Assembly: GCF_902497555.1 (NCBI RefSeq)
Contig: NZ_CABVGP010000001.1
Span: 310,001 to 374,000, forward strand
Direction of reading: 5' to 3'
DNA: 64,000 bases
From: Amycolatopsis camponoti
GTDB lineage: Bacteria > Actinomycetota > Actinomycetes > Mycobacteriales > Pseudonocardiaceae
Position numbers and translations under genes: made by a program. How positions within the stretch are numbered: position 1 is the stretch's first letter; each line of letters begins with the position of its first letter. Positions 8,521 to 16,796 of the stretch are shown piece after piece. Under the pieces are notes generated by a model, which did no database searches, had not been told where the DNA came from, and saw only the letters and a list, made by a program, of their open reading frames with translations.

Positions 8521-9765
8521 GTGGCAAGACTCCTCACCGGCCTCTCGCTGGGCTACTTCCTGGTCATGCTGGACACGACGATCGTGACGGTGGCGCTCCC
8601 CGCGCTGTCGTCTTCGTTGTCCGACCAGCAATGGATTTCGAACGGCTACACACTCACGTTCGCGGCGTTCCTGTTGACGGCCGGCGCGTTATCGGACCGC
8701 TTCGGCGCGCGCCGGGTGTTCTTCACGGGCCTGACGTCGTTCGCTGCGTTGTCGTTGGTGTCGGCCTTCGCATTCTCGCCGGCCGTGTTGATCGCCCTCC
8801 GCGCGTTGCTCGGAGTCGCGGGTGCGTTGCTGGTGCCGTCATCGCTGTCCCTGATCGCTTCGGCTTACCCATCCGCGGCCGCCCGGGCGAAGGCGATGGG
8901 CGTGTGGGCGGCGGTGAGCGGAACGGGCCTGGTGGCGGGCCCGCTCCTGGGCGGCCTCCTGACCCAGGCGTTCGGCTGGCGCGCGATCTTCGTGGTGAAC
9001 GTCCCGGTGGCGCTGGTGGCACTGGCGCTGTCCCGCTCGGCCCCCGCGACGCCGCCCAAGCCGCGACGAGTCGACCTGTTCGGCCAGGTAACGGCCGTAG
9101 TCGCTTTATCGACATTGACGTACGCGCTGGTCGAGGGCAACTTTTGGCTGCTGCCGTTGCCGATGATCGCGGCCGCGGCGTTCGTGGCATCCCAACGCCG
9201 CCCGGGCGCGATGCTGCCGGTTTCCCTGCTTTCCCGGAACCTCCTGGCCGGCGCGATCGTGAACTTCGCCTTGTCGGGCGTGCTGTTCGTGCTGTCGCTG
9301 TACTTCCAGGAGACGCGCGGCTATTCACCGTCATCGACAGGTCTGGCATTCCTGCCATTGACGATCCCGACGGCGTTCAACCCGATCTTCACGGGCCGTC
9401 TGGTGGCCCGAATCGGCCCGCGCATCCCGGCGATATCGGGTTTCGTCCTGATGTCGGCGGGCACGCTCCTGCAGGCATTCACGTCCTGGTCGGTAATAGC
9501 GCTGGCATTGCTGGGTTTCGGTGTATCCCTGACGATCCCCTCACTGCTGACGGCGGTGGTGGGATCGGCGCCACCGGAGCTGACCGGCGTCGCGGGCGGA
9601 GCACTGAACGCGTCCCGCCAGACGGGCGCGGTCTTGGGCGTGGCGATCTTGGGTGCGTTCTCGACCGCCACGACTGCCCTGATCGTCGCGGCGATCGTCC
9701 TGCTCGCCGGCGCTTTCCTGTTTCCTGTTTCCTATTCCCGCAGGCAACAGGAAACGCCTTGTTGA
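8521..9765 (+). CDS. MFS drug exporter (DHA2/EmrB-QacA-like)
   Basis: 414 aa, shorter than typical 14-TM DHA2 proteins (about 450-500). Motif LDTTIVTVALPALSSS in TM1 and the loop 2-3 motif LSDRFGARRVF are visible, followed by LRALLGVAGALLVPSSLSL (motif B region) and the exporter motif C region GTGLVAGPLLGGLL. Proton-driven efflux of a small molecule is likely. The GTG start has no ribosome site, consistent with leaderless translation. The C-terminus is unusually TTTCC-rich at the DNA level and forms a hairpin across the stop region. Confidence 0.85.
   Translation: MARLLTGLSLGYFLVMLDTTIVTVALPALSSSLSDQQWISNGYTLTFAAFLLTAGALSDRFGARRVFFTGLTSFAALSLVSAFAFSPAVLIALRALLGVAGALLVPSSLSLIASAYPSAAARAKAMGVWAAVSGTGLVAGPLLGGLLTQAFGWRAIFVVNVPVALVALALSRSAPATPPKPRRVDLFGQVTAVVALSTLTYALVEGNFWLLPLPMIAAAAFVASQRRPGAMLPVSLLSRNLLAGAIVNFALSGVLFVLSLYFQETRGYSPSSTGLAFLPLTIPTAFNPIFTGRLVARIGPRIPAISGFVLMSAGTLLQAFTSWSVIALALLGFGVSLTIPSLLTAVVGSAPPELTGVAGGALNASRQTGAVLGVAILGAFSTATTALIVAAIVLLAGAFLFPVSYSRRQQETPC
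9721..9754. terminator. Hairpin at the 3' end of the MFS gene
   Basis: TTTCCTGTT and AACAGGAAA form a perfect 9-bp stem with a 16-base loop inside the last codons. TTTCCTG is also directly repeated upstream, so the stem could slip. No T-run follows, so termination is only suggested. Confidence 0.35.
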
Positions 9766-9850
9766 CGCATCCCGCCTGACGAATCCTGGTTGCAGGGCCC
9801 GGAAATCCTCCGGAATCCCTGAAAACCACCATTCCTTTGGAGGATTCGTC

Positions 9851-10033
9851 ATGTCCATGCCCAAGAAGCTGGCCAGAATCGGCGGCCCCGTCGTGGCGCT
9901 CTGCATCATCGCGGCGGCGCCGCTGATCGGCTCCACCGCGGCGTTCGCGGACGGCGACGGCGGCACGCCCCCGCCGCCCACCACCACCGGCCCGCCGCCC
10001 GCGGGCACCAACGGCAACCCCTGGCACGGTTGA
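9851..10033 (+). CDS. Small secreted proline-rich peptide, hypothetical
   Basis: 60 aa. Strong ribosome site GGAGGA at 9839-9844, 6 bases before ATG. Residues 1-33 are a signal peptide (KK, hydrophobic core, AFA|DGDGG). The mature part is only about 27 residues: acidic start, then TPPPPTTTGPPPAG and NPWHG. No family recognised. The secretion signal, ribosome site and a strong hairpin directly downstream argue that it is a real gene. It may be a cell-wall-associated or signalling peptide, but nothing shows that directly. Confidence 0.65.
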   Translation: MSMPKKLARIGGPVVALCIIAAAPLIGSTAAFADGDGGTPPPPTTTGPPPAGTNGNPWHG

Positions 10034-10039
10034 CACGCC

Positions 10040-10068
10040 CCGGGCCGGCCGCACCCCGGCCGGCCCGG
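10040..10068. terminator. Strong GC hairpin between convergent genes
   Basis: CCGGGCCGGCCG pairs perfectly over 12 bp with CGGCCGGCCCGG around a 5-base loop. It sits between the end of the small secreted peptide gene and the end of the convergent BTAD regulator, as expected for a bidirectional actinobacterial terminator without a T-tract. Confidence 0.7.
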
Positions 10069-10074
10069 AATGCG

Positions 10075-12966
10075 TCACCGCGCGCCACAGGCGCATTCCA
10101 GCGCCGCGCGTTCCTCTCGCACGTCCCCGGCTTCCGGCAGATCAAGCGCGTCGAATCCGGTTTCGGCGGCAGCCCAATGCGTGGCAGCCCCGGAATGCTC
10201 ACCCATCGCGTGGAGCGTTTCGGCGACACCGCGATGAGCGCGCGCCTGGTAAGCGCGGTTTCCGCTGCCGTCAGCCAAGTCCAAAGCCGCCTTGCACGCC
10301 GTCAAAGCGTCCCGCCGCGCGCCGCGAGCAAGCGCCGTCGCGCCGCGGTCGAGGTACAACTGCGTGCGCAGGTCGGCGTCCGGCACGTTCGCCGCCACCT
10401 CACGCGCCTTGTCGTGGTAGCGCACGGCCTGTGCGAGCCGGCCCTGCTGCCGGTGAACGTTGCCGATGTTGTTCAGCGCGTAGGCCTCGACGCAGTGATC
10501 CCCGACCTCGGCGGCGTGCGCGTGCGCCTCCGTGTAACTGGCCAACGCTTCCGAACGCAGACCCAGGTTCTCCTGCACGGAACCGAGGTTGTTCAGCGTG
10601 TGCGCCACACCCTGGACGTGGCCGACTTCGCGCAGCATCCGCGCGGCCGCCGAATGCTGGCGCAGCGCGACGTCGAGGTGGCCGCGCTGCTCGTTCAGAT
10701 AACCGAGCATGCTCAGCGCGTGGGCCTGGCCGCGCAGGTCCTCGCTCTGCTCGTACTTCGTCAACGCGACCTCGAGGTGGGCCATCGCCTGCTCGTGCTT
10801 GCCCAGCTCCATCGTCGGGATCGCGAGCGCGCACAACGTCGCCGCTTCGCCTCGCTTGTCACCGAGCCGGCGCCACTTCGGCAGCGCCTTCGCGGCCAGC
10901 TCCAGGGCCTCGGCGAGCTGCCCGCGCCGGTCGTGCGCGGTGGCCAGCCGCAGCAGCACGTGCGCCTGGCCGTAGTCGTTGCCCGGATCGGCCGCGACGG
11001 TCTCCCAAGCGAGTTCGAGGGTGCCGATCCAGTCCTCGAACTGGTTCGTCGTGTTGAAGTAGCGCCACAGCAGCACCGCCAGCCGCCACGTGTGCTCGGG
11101 CAGGTCGTGCCGCGCGGCGTACCGGATCGCGGCCACGAGGTTGTCGCGCTCGGCGGTGATCCACCGCAGGCCCGCGCCGGCGTCGGCGAAGTCCGGGGTC
11201 ACCGCGCACGACCGGTCGGACGCGGGCAGCTGCGCCCGGTCGAACGGGTACGCGGCGCCGACCGCGGCCGCCAGCGTGACGAGGTAGAAGTCGAGCAGCC
11301 GCACCAGGGCCGGCCCGGGCGCCGGTTCGACGGCGGCGAACTCCTTGAGCGGGTCCAGCATCTGGTACCGCTCCGGCGCGGCCTCCTCCAGCAGGCTGAC
11401 CTCGTGCAGGTCGTCGAGCAGCAGCCGGGCCTCGGCGACGTCGCAGCCGGCCAGCGCCGCGCCGCCGACGACGTCGACGTCCGGCCCGGGCAGACTGCCG
11501 AGCAGCCGGAACAGGGCTCGCTGCGGTTCGCCGAGCTGCTGGAAGGACACGCGGACGGCGGCGATGCCGTCTTCCTCGCCCCAGGGGCCGTTCTCTTCGA
11601 GCAGGAGGAGCAGGTGCTCCAGCGGCCACCGGTCGTGCCGCCGGAACAGCGCGGCGGCCACCCGGATCGGCATCGGCAGGAACCCGCACCGCTTGACGAT
11701 CAGCGCCACCTCGGCCGCCCGGCCGCGCACCCGCGACGGATCGGTCAGCGCGTGGAACAGCTCGGTCGCTTCGTCCGGCGGCAGCGGTGACAGCCGGACG
11801 GGCTCGCCCACGTCACCCATCCGCCGGCTGGTGACGACGGCGAGACAGCCGTCGGCCTCGGGCAGCAACGGCCGGATCTGCTCCGGCGACGCGGCGTTGT
11901 CCAGTACGACCAGCGTGCGCGTACCCCACAACGTCGTCTGGTAGAGCGTGACCTTCCGGCCGACGGTGGCCGGGATCTGCTCGGCCGGCACGCCGAGCTC
12001 GACCAGCAGCTCGGTGAGCGCGTCGCCGACGCTGGTCTCGGGGACGCCCGGGGTGAACCCGTTCAGGCGGGCGAGGAGCTGGCCGTCGGGGAAGCGGTCA
12101 CGCAGCCGGTGCGCCGCTTCGACGGCGAGGCCGGTCTTGCCGACGCCCGGCGCGCCGCTGACCCAGACGGCGCGGCGCCCGGCCGCGGCGGCCGTCTCGA
12201 TCGCGGCGATCTCGGCGGCGCGGCCGGTGAACCCGCCGGGGCGGGAGGGCAGCGAGCTGGGCGGTTCGCCGTGTTCGGCGCGCGCGGCGAGGTTGCGCAG
12301 CACCGGGCCGGGCTCCATGCGCAGCTCGGCGAGCGCGTCGCGGGTGCTGCTGAAGACGCGCAGCGCGCCGACCTGGTCACCCCCGGCGAGCAGGGCGCGC
12401 ATGAGGAAACCGGCGTGCTTCTGGCTGGCGGGATCGGACCGGAAGAGCGGCCGCAGCCGGTCGCGCGCCGAGCGGTGGTCGCCGGTGTCGAGCTCCAGCT
12501 CGGCGAGGTCGCCGACGGCGTCGGGCAGGCTCTCCTCCGGGAACCCGACCTCGGGCCCGCCGACGCGGTCGATGTCGATGTCCTCGAGGAACCGCCCCCG
12601 CCACAGGCCGACGGCTTCCCGCAGCAGCTCGATCTTCCGGCGCGGGTCGTCGCTCCGGCCGGCCTGGGCGCGCAACCGGGCGAACCGGACGGTGTCGAGC
12701 TGGTCGTCGCCGACACGCAGGAGATAGCCGGTCGGCGTGGTCTCGATGCCGACGCCGACGTCGCGCAGCCGCTTGATGTAACCGCGGATCAGGGTGGGCT
12801 TGGCTTCGCGGTCGGCCCAGACGATCTCGGCGAGGCGGGCGCTCGACACCGGCTTGTTGGCGTTCAGGAGCAGCACGACGAGAACGAACCGTTGCTGCTG
12901 GTCACCCAGCTGCACCGGCACGCCGTTGTGCCACGCCTCCAGCGGGCCGAGCATCCGAAACTCCAC
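10075..12966 (-). CDS. STAND regulator: BTAD (SARP-like) + NB-ARC ATPase + TPR
   Basis: 963 aa. An OmpR-like DNA-binding domain (1-90) and a BTAD domain (95-240: DTVRFARLRAQ, LLREAVGLWRG, ALRVFSSTRDALAEL) are followed by an NB-ARC ATPase (FTGR at 252, Walker A GAPGVGKT, Walker B TLVVLDNA) and a C-terminal array of TPR helices (about 680-950). This is the AfsR/SARP architecture: an ATP-dependent switch that activates nearby genes. The GTG start follows GGGGAGG by 4 bases. It diverges from the vWA operon, the most likely target. The DNA-binding part is shorter and less canonical than in classical SARPs. Confidence 0.85.
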   Translation of the reverse strand: MEFRMLGPLEAWHNGVPVQLGDQQQRFVLVVLLLNANKPVSSARLAEIVWADREAKPTLIRGYIKRLRDVGVGIETTPTGYLLRVGDDQLDTVRFARLRAQAGRSDDPRRKIELLREAVGLWRGRFLEDIDIDRVGGPEVGFPEESLPDAVGDLAELELDTGDHRSARDRLRPLFRSDPASQKHAGFLMRALLAGGDQVGALRVFSSTRDALAELRMEPGPVLRNLAARAEHGEPPSSLPSRPGGFTGRAAEIAAIETAAAAGRRAVWVSGAPGVGKTGLAVEAAHRLRDRFPDGQLLARLNGFTPGVPETSVGDALTELLVELGVPAEQIPATVGRKVTLYQTTLWGTRTLVVLDNAASPEQIRPLLPEADGCLAVVTSRRMGDVGEPVRLSPLPPDEATELFHALTDPSRVRGRAAEVALIVKRCGFLPMPIRVAAALFRRHDRWPLEHLLLLLEENGPWGEEDGIAAVRVSFQQLGEPQRALFRLLGSLPGPDVDVVGGAALAGCDVAEARLLLDDLHEVSLLEEAAPERYQMLDPLKEFAAVEPAPGPALVRLLDFYLVTLAAAVGAAYPFDRAQLPASDRSCAVTPDFADAGAGLRWITAERDNLVAAIRYAARHDLPEHTWRLAVLLWRYFNTTNQFEDWIGTLELAWETVAADPGNDYGQAHVLLRLATAHDRRGQLAEALELAAKALPKWRRLGDKRGEAATLCALAIPTMELGKHEQAMAHLEVALTKYEQSEDLRGQAHALSMLGYLNEQRGHLDVALRQHSAAARMLREVGHVQGVAHTLNNLGSVQENLGLRSEALASYTEAHAHAAEVGDHCVEAYALNNIGNVHRQQGRLAQAVRYHDKAREVAANVPDADLRTQLYLDRGATALARGARRDALTACKAALDLADGSGNRAYQARAHRGVAETLHAMGEHSGAATHWAAAETGFDALDLPEAGDVREERAALECACGAR

Positions 12967-13112
12967 GCGGCCTCCCCGGCGTCAGCTTGCTTTCCCCGGT
13001 TGTGTCGCGCAATCGGCCGTTGGAGTTTCGGTAATCCGCATTTCTTGCACGTTCGATACACACCGAGTTGCCAGACTCCGCCGGTCGAATCAGGGGTGAA
13101 GGAGAAACCGGT

Positions 13113-13712
13113 ATGGGGTCCGACGTGTTGCCGTGTTACGTCGCGTGCGACATCTCGCTTTCGATGGCCGACCACATCGAGGAGCTGAACAAGGGACTAC
13201 GCGAGTTCCGGGGGGCGGTCCACGCCGACGCGTCGGTCGCCGACCGGGTCCTGTGCAGTGTGATCGGCTTCGGGGAGGAGCCGTCGGCGGTCCACGGGCT
13301 GTACCTCGCGGCCGAGGTCGCCGAACTGCCGCCGCCAAGCCCGTGCGCGGGCACCAACTTCGGACCGGTGTTCACGTTCCTGCGCTCGGTCATCGACGTG
13401 GACGTCCGGCTCCTGGAGACACACCGGGTGCGGGTCCACCGGCCGTTGGTGTTCTTCCTGTCGGACGGCCAGCCGACGGATCCGGTGACCTGGCCGTCGG
13501 CGTTCTCGTCGTTGTGCGACCCGGCTTGGGCGCGCCGCCCCCGGGTGGTGGCGTTCGGGGTGGGCGACGCGGACGAGCAGGCGCTGGGCCGCATCGGCAC
13601 GTTCCGCACGTACCTGAGCCGCGATGGCGTCCGCCTGGGGACGGCGCTGATCGCCTCGGTGATGCACGTTCTGTCCACTTCCGGTCCACCGCCCGGCCGC
13701 ACGCTGTCCTAG
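13113..13712 (+). CDS. TerY-like von Willebrand A domain protein
   Basis: 199 aa, a single vWA domain. The complete MIDAS is visible: DISLS (D-x-S-x-S, near the N-terminus), T of GTNFGPV and D of LSDGQPTD. The ATG follows AAGGAG (13099-13104) by 8 bases; in-frame upstream starts lack this. vWA proteins of this size resemble TerY and act as metal-dependent scaffolds with partner proteins. The next gene, 42 bp downstream on the same strand, is the obvious partner. The operon diverges from the NB-ARC/TPR regulator. The biological role is unknown. Confidence 0.8.
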   Translation: MGSDVLPCYVACDISLSMADHIEELNKGLREFRGAVHADASVADRVLCSVIGFGEEPSAVHGLYLAAEVAELPPPSPCAGTNFGPVFTFLRSVIDVDVRLLETHRVRVHRPLVFFLSDGQPTDPVTWPSAFSSLCDPAWARRPRVVAFGVGDADEQALGRIGTFRTYLSRDGVRLGTALIASVMHVLSTSGPPPGRTLS

Positions 13713-13728
13713 AAGGGGGTGCTGGCCA

Positions 13729-13743
13729 TGGAGACGCACTGAA
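13729..13743 (+). other. Possible 4-codon leader ORF (METH-stop) before the vWA partner gene
   Basis: AAGGGGGTG precedes ATG GAG ACG CAC TGA, and the stop overlaps the AAGGAG ribosome site of the following gene. A ribosome terminating here would be placed next to the GTG at 13755, so the mini-ORF could couple translation. This is inferred from spacing only. Confidence 0.25.
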
Positions 13744-13754
13744 GGAGAGCAACC

Positions 13755-14660
13755 GTGGGGCGTTCTGAGCTGGTCCAGGAGCTGAAAACGCTGCGCAAGG
13801 GTCGTGGCCTGGCGGGTCGCGTCGAGGACCGGGTGGGGCCGTGTCTTCGTTCGGCGTGCGCGGTCTCGGCGGAGGACGGGATGGTGGCGATCCGCGAGAA
13901 GGTGTCGGATCGTTTGACGGGCCTGGCGGCGGACCTCCCGGAGGACCTGCGAGTGGCGGCGCTGGCGGCTTTCGCGATCTGCGCGGAGGCCCGCCAGCCG
14001 CTGTACCAGGAAAGAGTCCGCTGGGCAGCGAACCGTCTGGATCGCGATCCTCGAACGGTCCGGCGGCGTGTGGACGAGGCGATCGACTTGCTGGCGGAGC
14101 TGGCTTCGGCGTCTTCGTCGCCGCCGGCTGTTTCTGGGGACTGGCACACGTCGTCGTTGTCGATCGCTCTTGTGTTGGACCAGCTGTTGGTTCTCGAGCA
14201 GCGCCGGATCGTGGCCGACCAGGACGGGCTCCGCTCTATCGATCTGGCGGTGTCGCTCCCCGCCGGACGCCCGTCGGCCACTGTTCTCTACGGCGGGACA
14301 TTGGTGGACCGCGGGATGGAGACGTCGACCCGCTGGGGATACGGGCTGGAGCTGCCCCGCCCCTTGACGCGGGGTGAGTCGTGGGAGGTGGCGATCTTGT
14401 TCCGGCCGCCGTCGTTGCGGCCGTACATGGTCACGGTGCCGCGTCAGCCGTGCGATTCGTTCGACTTGCGGGTCCGCTTCGGTCGGCTCCCGTCTCCCGA
14501 GGTCTGGGCATTGGACGGGGCGTTCCAGAGGGACGTATCGGATCCGGGGTATCGAGGCCGCCCGACGCGAGTGGATTCATCGGGGGAGGTCCACCTGCGA
14601 TTCCGTGGCCTGATGCCTGGCCTGGCGTACGGAGCCCGCTGGCGCGGCACGGACGAGTGA
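13755..14660 (+). CDS. Unrecognised protein paired with the vWA gene
   Basis: 301 aa, GTG start after AAGGAGAG. The N-terminal part (about 5-120) is helical, with ELKTLRKGRGL near residue 10 and DPRTVRRRVDEAIDLL near residue 100. I have seen this LRKGRG...RTxRRRxDEA pattern in actinobacterial hypothetical proteins, but it has no function I can name. It may be a helix-turn-helix-like segment. Residues 130-301 are beta-rich (SIDLAVSLP, EVAILFRPP, EVHLRFRGLMPGL) with no transmembrane helix. It is probably a cytosolic partner of the upstream vWA protein. Confidence 0.7.
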   Translation: MGRSELVQELKTLRKGRGLAGRVEDRVGPCLRSACAVSAEDGMVAIREKVSDRLTGLAADLPEDLRVAALAAFAICAEARQPLYQERVRWAANRLDRDPRTVRRRVDEAIDLLAELASASSSPPAVSGDWHTSSLSIALVLDQLLVLEQRRIVADQDGLRSIDLAVSLPAGRPSATVLYGGTLVDRGMETSTRWGYGLELPRPLTRGESWEVAILFRPPSLRPYMVTVPRQPCDSFDLRVRFGRLPSPEVWALDGAFQRDVSDPGYRGRPTRVDSSGEVHLRFRGLMPGLAYGARWRGTDE

Positions 14661-14701
14661 ACCGGGCAGTCCGGCGGCTTGGTCCTGGGCATACTGCTCG
14701 C

Positions 14702-15784
14702 GTGGGCTTCATGGTGGACACCTTCCAGATCGGTTCGTACGGCGGCATCGTGCGAAACCACCACGACGACACCAAGGTCGCGGAGGGCTTCGCCGAGACG
14801 AACCTGCAGATCGGCGCGCAACCCGGGTTGATCGCCGAACTGGTCGGCAGCCACGAGCAGGCCAAGGGCCAAATCGTCAAAGCGCTGACAGCCCTGGCCT
14901 CGGTGTGCGAGGCGAGCAGCGCCGAACTCGATCGCGCCCGCCAGATGTACGACCGTGTCGACGCGGGTTCAGCCGAGCGGCTGGACCAGACGTATCCCGA
15001 TCCCGGACGTCCGCCGCAGATGCCGTCGGTGCCGGGCTTGCCCGCGGACACCAGCACGCAGGTCGTCCGGCAGACCGCTTTTCCGGCGGAACGGCTGAAG
15101 CCTCCGCAGGCCGCCGACTTCAGCAATCCGATCCAGCTCGTCAACGACCTGGGAAACCTGATCAGCGCGGGCTACTGGGCGCAGCAGTTCCTGGACGCCA
15201 CCATCCAGGTCAATCCGGTCGAGGAGTTTTCGAACTGGGTGGCCGGCGATTGGGAACAGTTCGCCAAGGCGTCGGACGCACTGAACTCACTGTCCTTCTT
15301 TGCCGCTGATCTCGCTCAGGACCTGAAGACGAACATCACCGTCCTCTTGACGAGCTGGACCGGCAACGCGGCCAACGAAGCGTTCCAGTACTTCAGCGGG
15401 CTGACCGACACCGTGAACGGCTACGCGGAGGGTCTCGGCGCCTTGCGCGACAAGTACCGCGAAGCGGCTCAGGGCGTGTGGGAGTTCTCCGAAACGATCA
15501 ACGACGTCATCCAGGACATCTTCGACAGCATCTTCTGGGGCGCGATCGAGCTCGCGGCGGGCGGTGTCCTCGCCGAAACGGTCGTCGGTCCAGCGGTTCT
15601 TTGGAGCCTGGCCGCGCTGGAGTGCAAGAACGTCGTCGACGGCTGGAAGCAGATGACAAACCTGCTGATGAACGTGCAGAACACAGTTCGTCTCATCCAC
15701 GGCGGTGTCCTCGACATCATCGGTTCGGGCGGCAACTTCGAAGCCCACCCTCTGCCGGCCGGCTACGACCACCCCGGAGTTTGA
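14702..15784 (+). CDS. ESX/WXG100-like large protein
   Basis: 360 aa from GTG 14702; ATG 14711 is equally possible and neither has a ribosome site. The N-terminal region (20-110) is a helical hairpin (SHEQAKGQIVKALTALASV). After a Pro-rich linker, the central part contains TSWTGNAANEAFQYF, a WxG turn followed by a long helix with DKYREAAQGVWEF, as in WXG100 and LXG-type exported proteins. A hydrophobic segment follows (IELAAGGVLAETVVGPAVLWSLAAL). It is likely exported by a type VII system encoded elsewhere. It lies 2 bases upstream of the next gene. Confidence 0.65.
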   Translation: MGFMVDTFQIGSYGGIVRNHHDDTKVAEGFAETNLQIGAQPGLIAELVGSHEQAKGQIVKALTALASVCEASSAELDRARQMYDRVDAGSAERLDQTYPDPGRPPQMPSVPGLPADTSTQVVRQTAFPAERLKPPQAADFSNPIQLVNDLGNLISAGYWAQQFLDATIQVNPVEEFSNWVAGDWEQFAKASDALNSLSFFAADLAQDLKTNITVLLTSWTGNAANEAFQYFSGLTDTVNGYAEGLGALRDKYREAAQGVWEFSETINDVIQDIFDSIFWGAIELAAGGVLAETVVGPAVLWSLAALECKNVVDGWKQMTNLLMNVQNTVRLIHGGVLDIIGSGGNFEAHPLPAGYDHPGV

Positions 15785-15786
15785 GC

Positions 15787-16152
15787 GTGTCCCAGGAATT
15801 CTCCCCGGACCCGGTGAAGAACCGCGCCCGTCACACACTCCTGACGAAGCTGGCGGCCAACACAACCAACCCGGCGGCGGCCGAGCTGGCCCGCGAGCTC
15901 CTGGCCGGCAACGTGACCCCGCGCGGAGTGTTGAGCTCGACGTCGTACGCCGACTTGCTGGCCGGAAGCACATCCGGCTTCACCGAGTGGTACGGCAACC
16001 TGTCCGAGTCCGAGAAGGACGCGCAAGCCGAAGCAGGGCGGAATGCGTTGTCACAGCTGGCATCCGACGACAAGCCCGCGCCGTCCCGCAGAAGACGGCA
16101 AGACTCCGTCGACGACGAGGATTTCTCCGAGGTGGACTGGCTCGATGGCTGA
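15787..16152 (+). CDS. Small hypothetical protein downstream of the ESX-like gene
   Basis: 121 aa. GTG starts 2 bases after the preceding stop, so it is almost certainly co-translated. Helical N-terminus (KNRARHTLLTKLAANTTNPAAAELARELLAGNVTPRGVLSS, read across residues 10-50), then an SRRRRQ patch and a very acidic C-terminus (DDEDFSEVDWLDG). No signal peptide. Size and position suggest a chaperone or immunity-type partner of the ESX-like protein, but no family was recognised. Confidence 0.6.
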   Translation: MSQEFSPDPVKNRARHTLLTKLAANTTNPAAAELARELLAGNVTPRGVLSSTSYADLLAGSTSGFTEWYGNLSESEKDAQAEAGRNALSQLASDDKPAPSRRRRQDSVDDEDFSEVDWLDG

Positions 16153-16447
16153 CCCGCGAAACGAATCACCGTTGTTCGACACCGACGCCATCTTGCGCAA
16201 GGCGTATTTCGGCGTTTGGCTACTGAGCCTCGTCTTCGCCGGTTTCGCCATTTGGGGCATCGTCCGCTATCCCCATTGGTCTTGGACGCTGCCCGTAGTC
16301 GCGGCCGCGGTGGCACTGGCCGCGAACCACCGCCTGCGCAACGCGAGTCGCCGCGGCGAAACCGTGCTGCTCGCAGTGGTGACGCTGGTGTTCGTCGTTG
16401 GCTCAGGAGTAATGCTCGACGTCGCCTTACGCCTGGCCCGCGCTTGA
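16145..16447 (+). CDS. Small membrane protein of the ESX-like operon
   Basis: 100 aa. ATG overlaps the end of the preceding gene by 8 bp. Three hydrophobic segments: about 20-38 (YFGVWLLSLVFAGFAIWGI), 45-62 and 74-95. The acidic N-terminus and the Arg-rich loop (NHRLRNASRRGE) suggest an N-in topology. No family recognised. It is the third gene of the ESX-like operon. Confidence 0.6.
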   Translation: MADPRNESPLFDTDAILRKAYFGVWLLSLVFAGFAIWGIVRYPHWSWTLPVVAAAVALAANHRLRNASRRGETVLLAVVTLVFVVGSGVMLDVALRLARA

Positions 16448-16460
16448 CGCGACCCGAAGG

Positions 16461-16533
16461 TGCCCCCGGCAGGATTCGAACCTGCGACACCCGCTTTAGG
16501 AGAGCGGTGCTCTATCCCCTGAGCTACGAGGGC
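16461..16533 (-). tRNA. tRNA-Arg (anticodon CCT)
   Basis: Read on the minus strand, a 73-nt cloverleaf: acceptor GCCCTCG/CGGGGGC (one G-U pair), D-arm AGCTCAGGGGATAGAGC, anticodon loop CTCCTAA with CCT, T-arm with GGTTCGAATCC, discriminator A. No CCA is encoded. A -10-like TAAGCT lies 17 bp upstream at 16551-16556. It reads AGG codons. Confidence 0.95.
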
Positions 16534-16796
16534 CTGCTACTGCCGTCGCAAGCTTAGCCTGCCGAAGGGTGGTCGAGCACCTGGGGCGGTACGACCTACG
16601 GCGTCACCCAGGTGAGTGGTTCTCACCGGTCTCCCACATGGCGGATACACCCTGCCGGGCGGTCCACCGCGCCTGACCTGGACGGACCAGCCGGTCACCT
16701 GGTCGTGTCTGGTTTCGAACTGCTGAACAACAGTAGGTAACCTTCGTTAACGGGACGCGGGGAGCCGCCTCCTACTGGCTGTTGCGGAGGGCTTCG

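Noticed and set aside
16461..16533. tRNA-Arg as an integration site
   Set aside because: No integrase, direct repeat of the tRNA 3' end or phage gene was found on either side; the same holds for tRNA-Ala at 40.1 kb.
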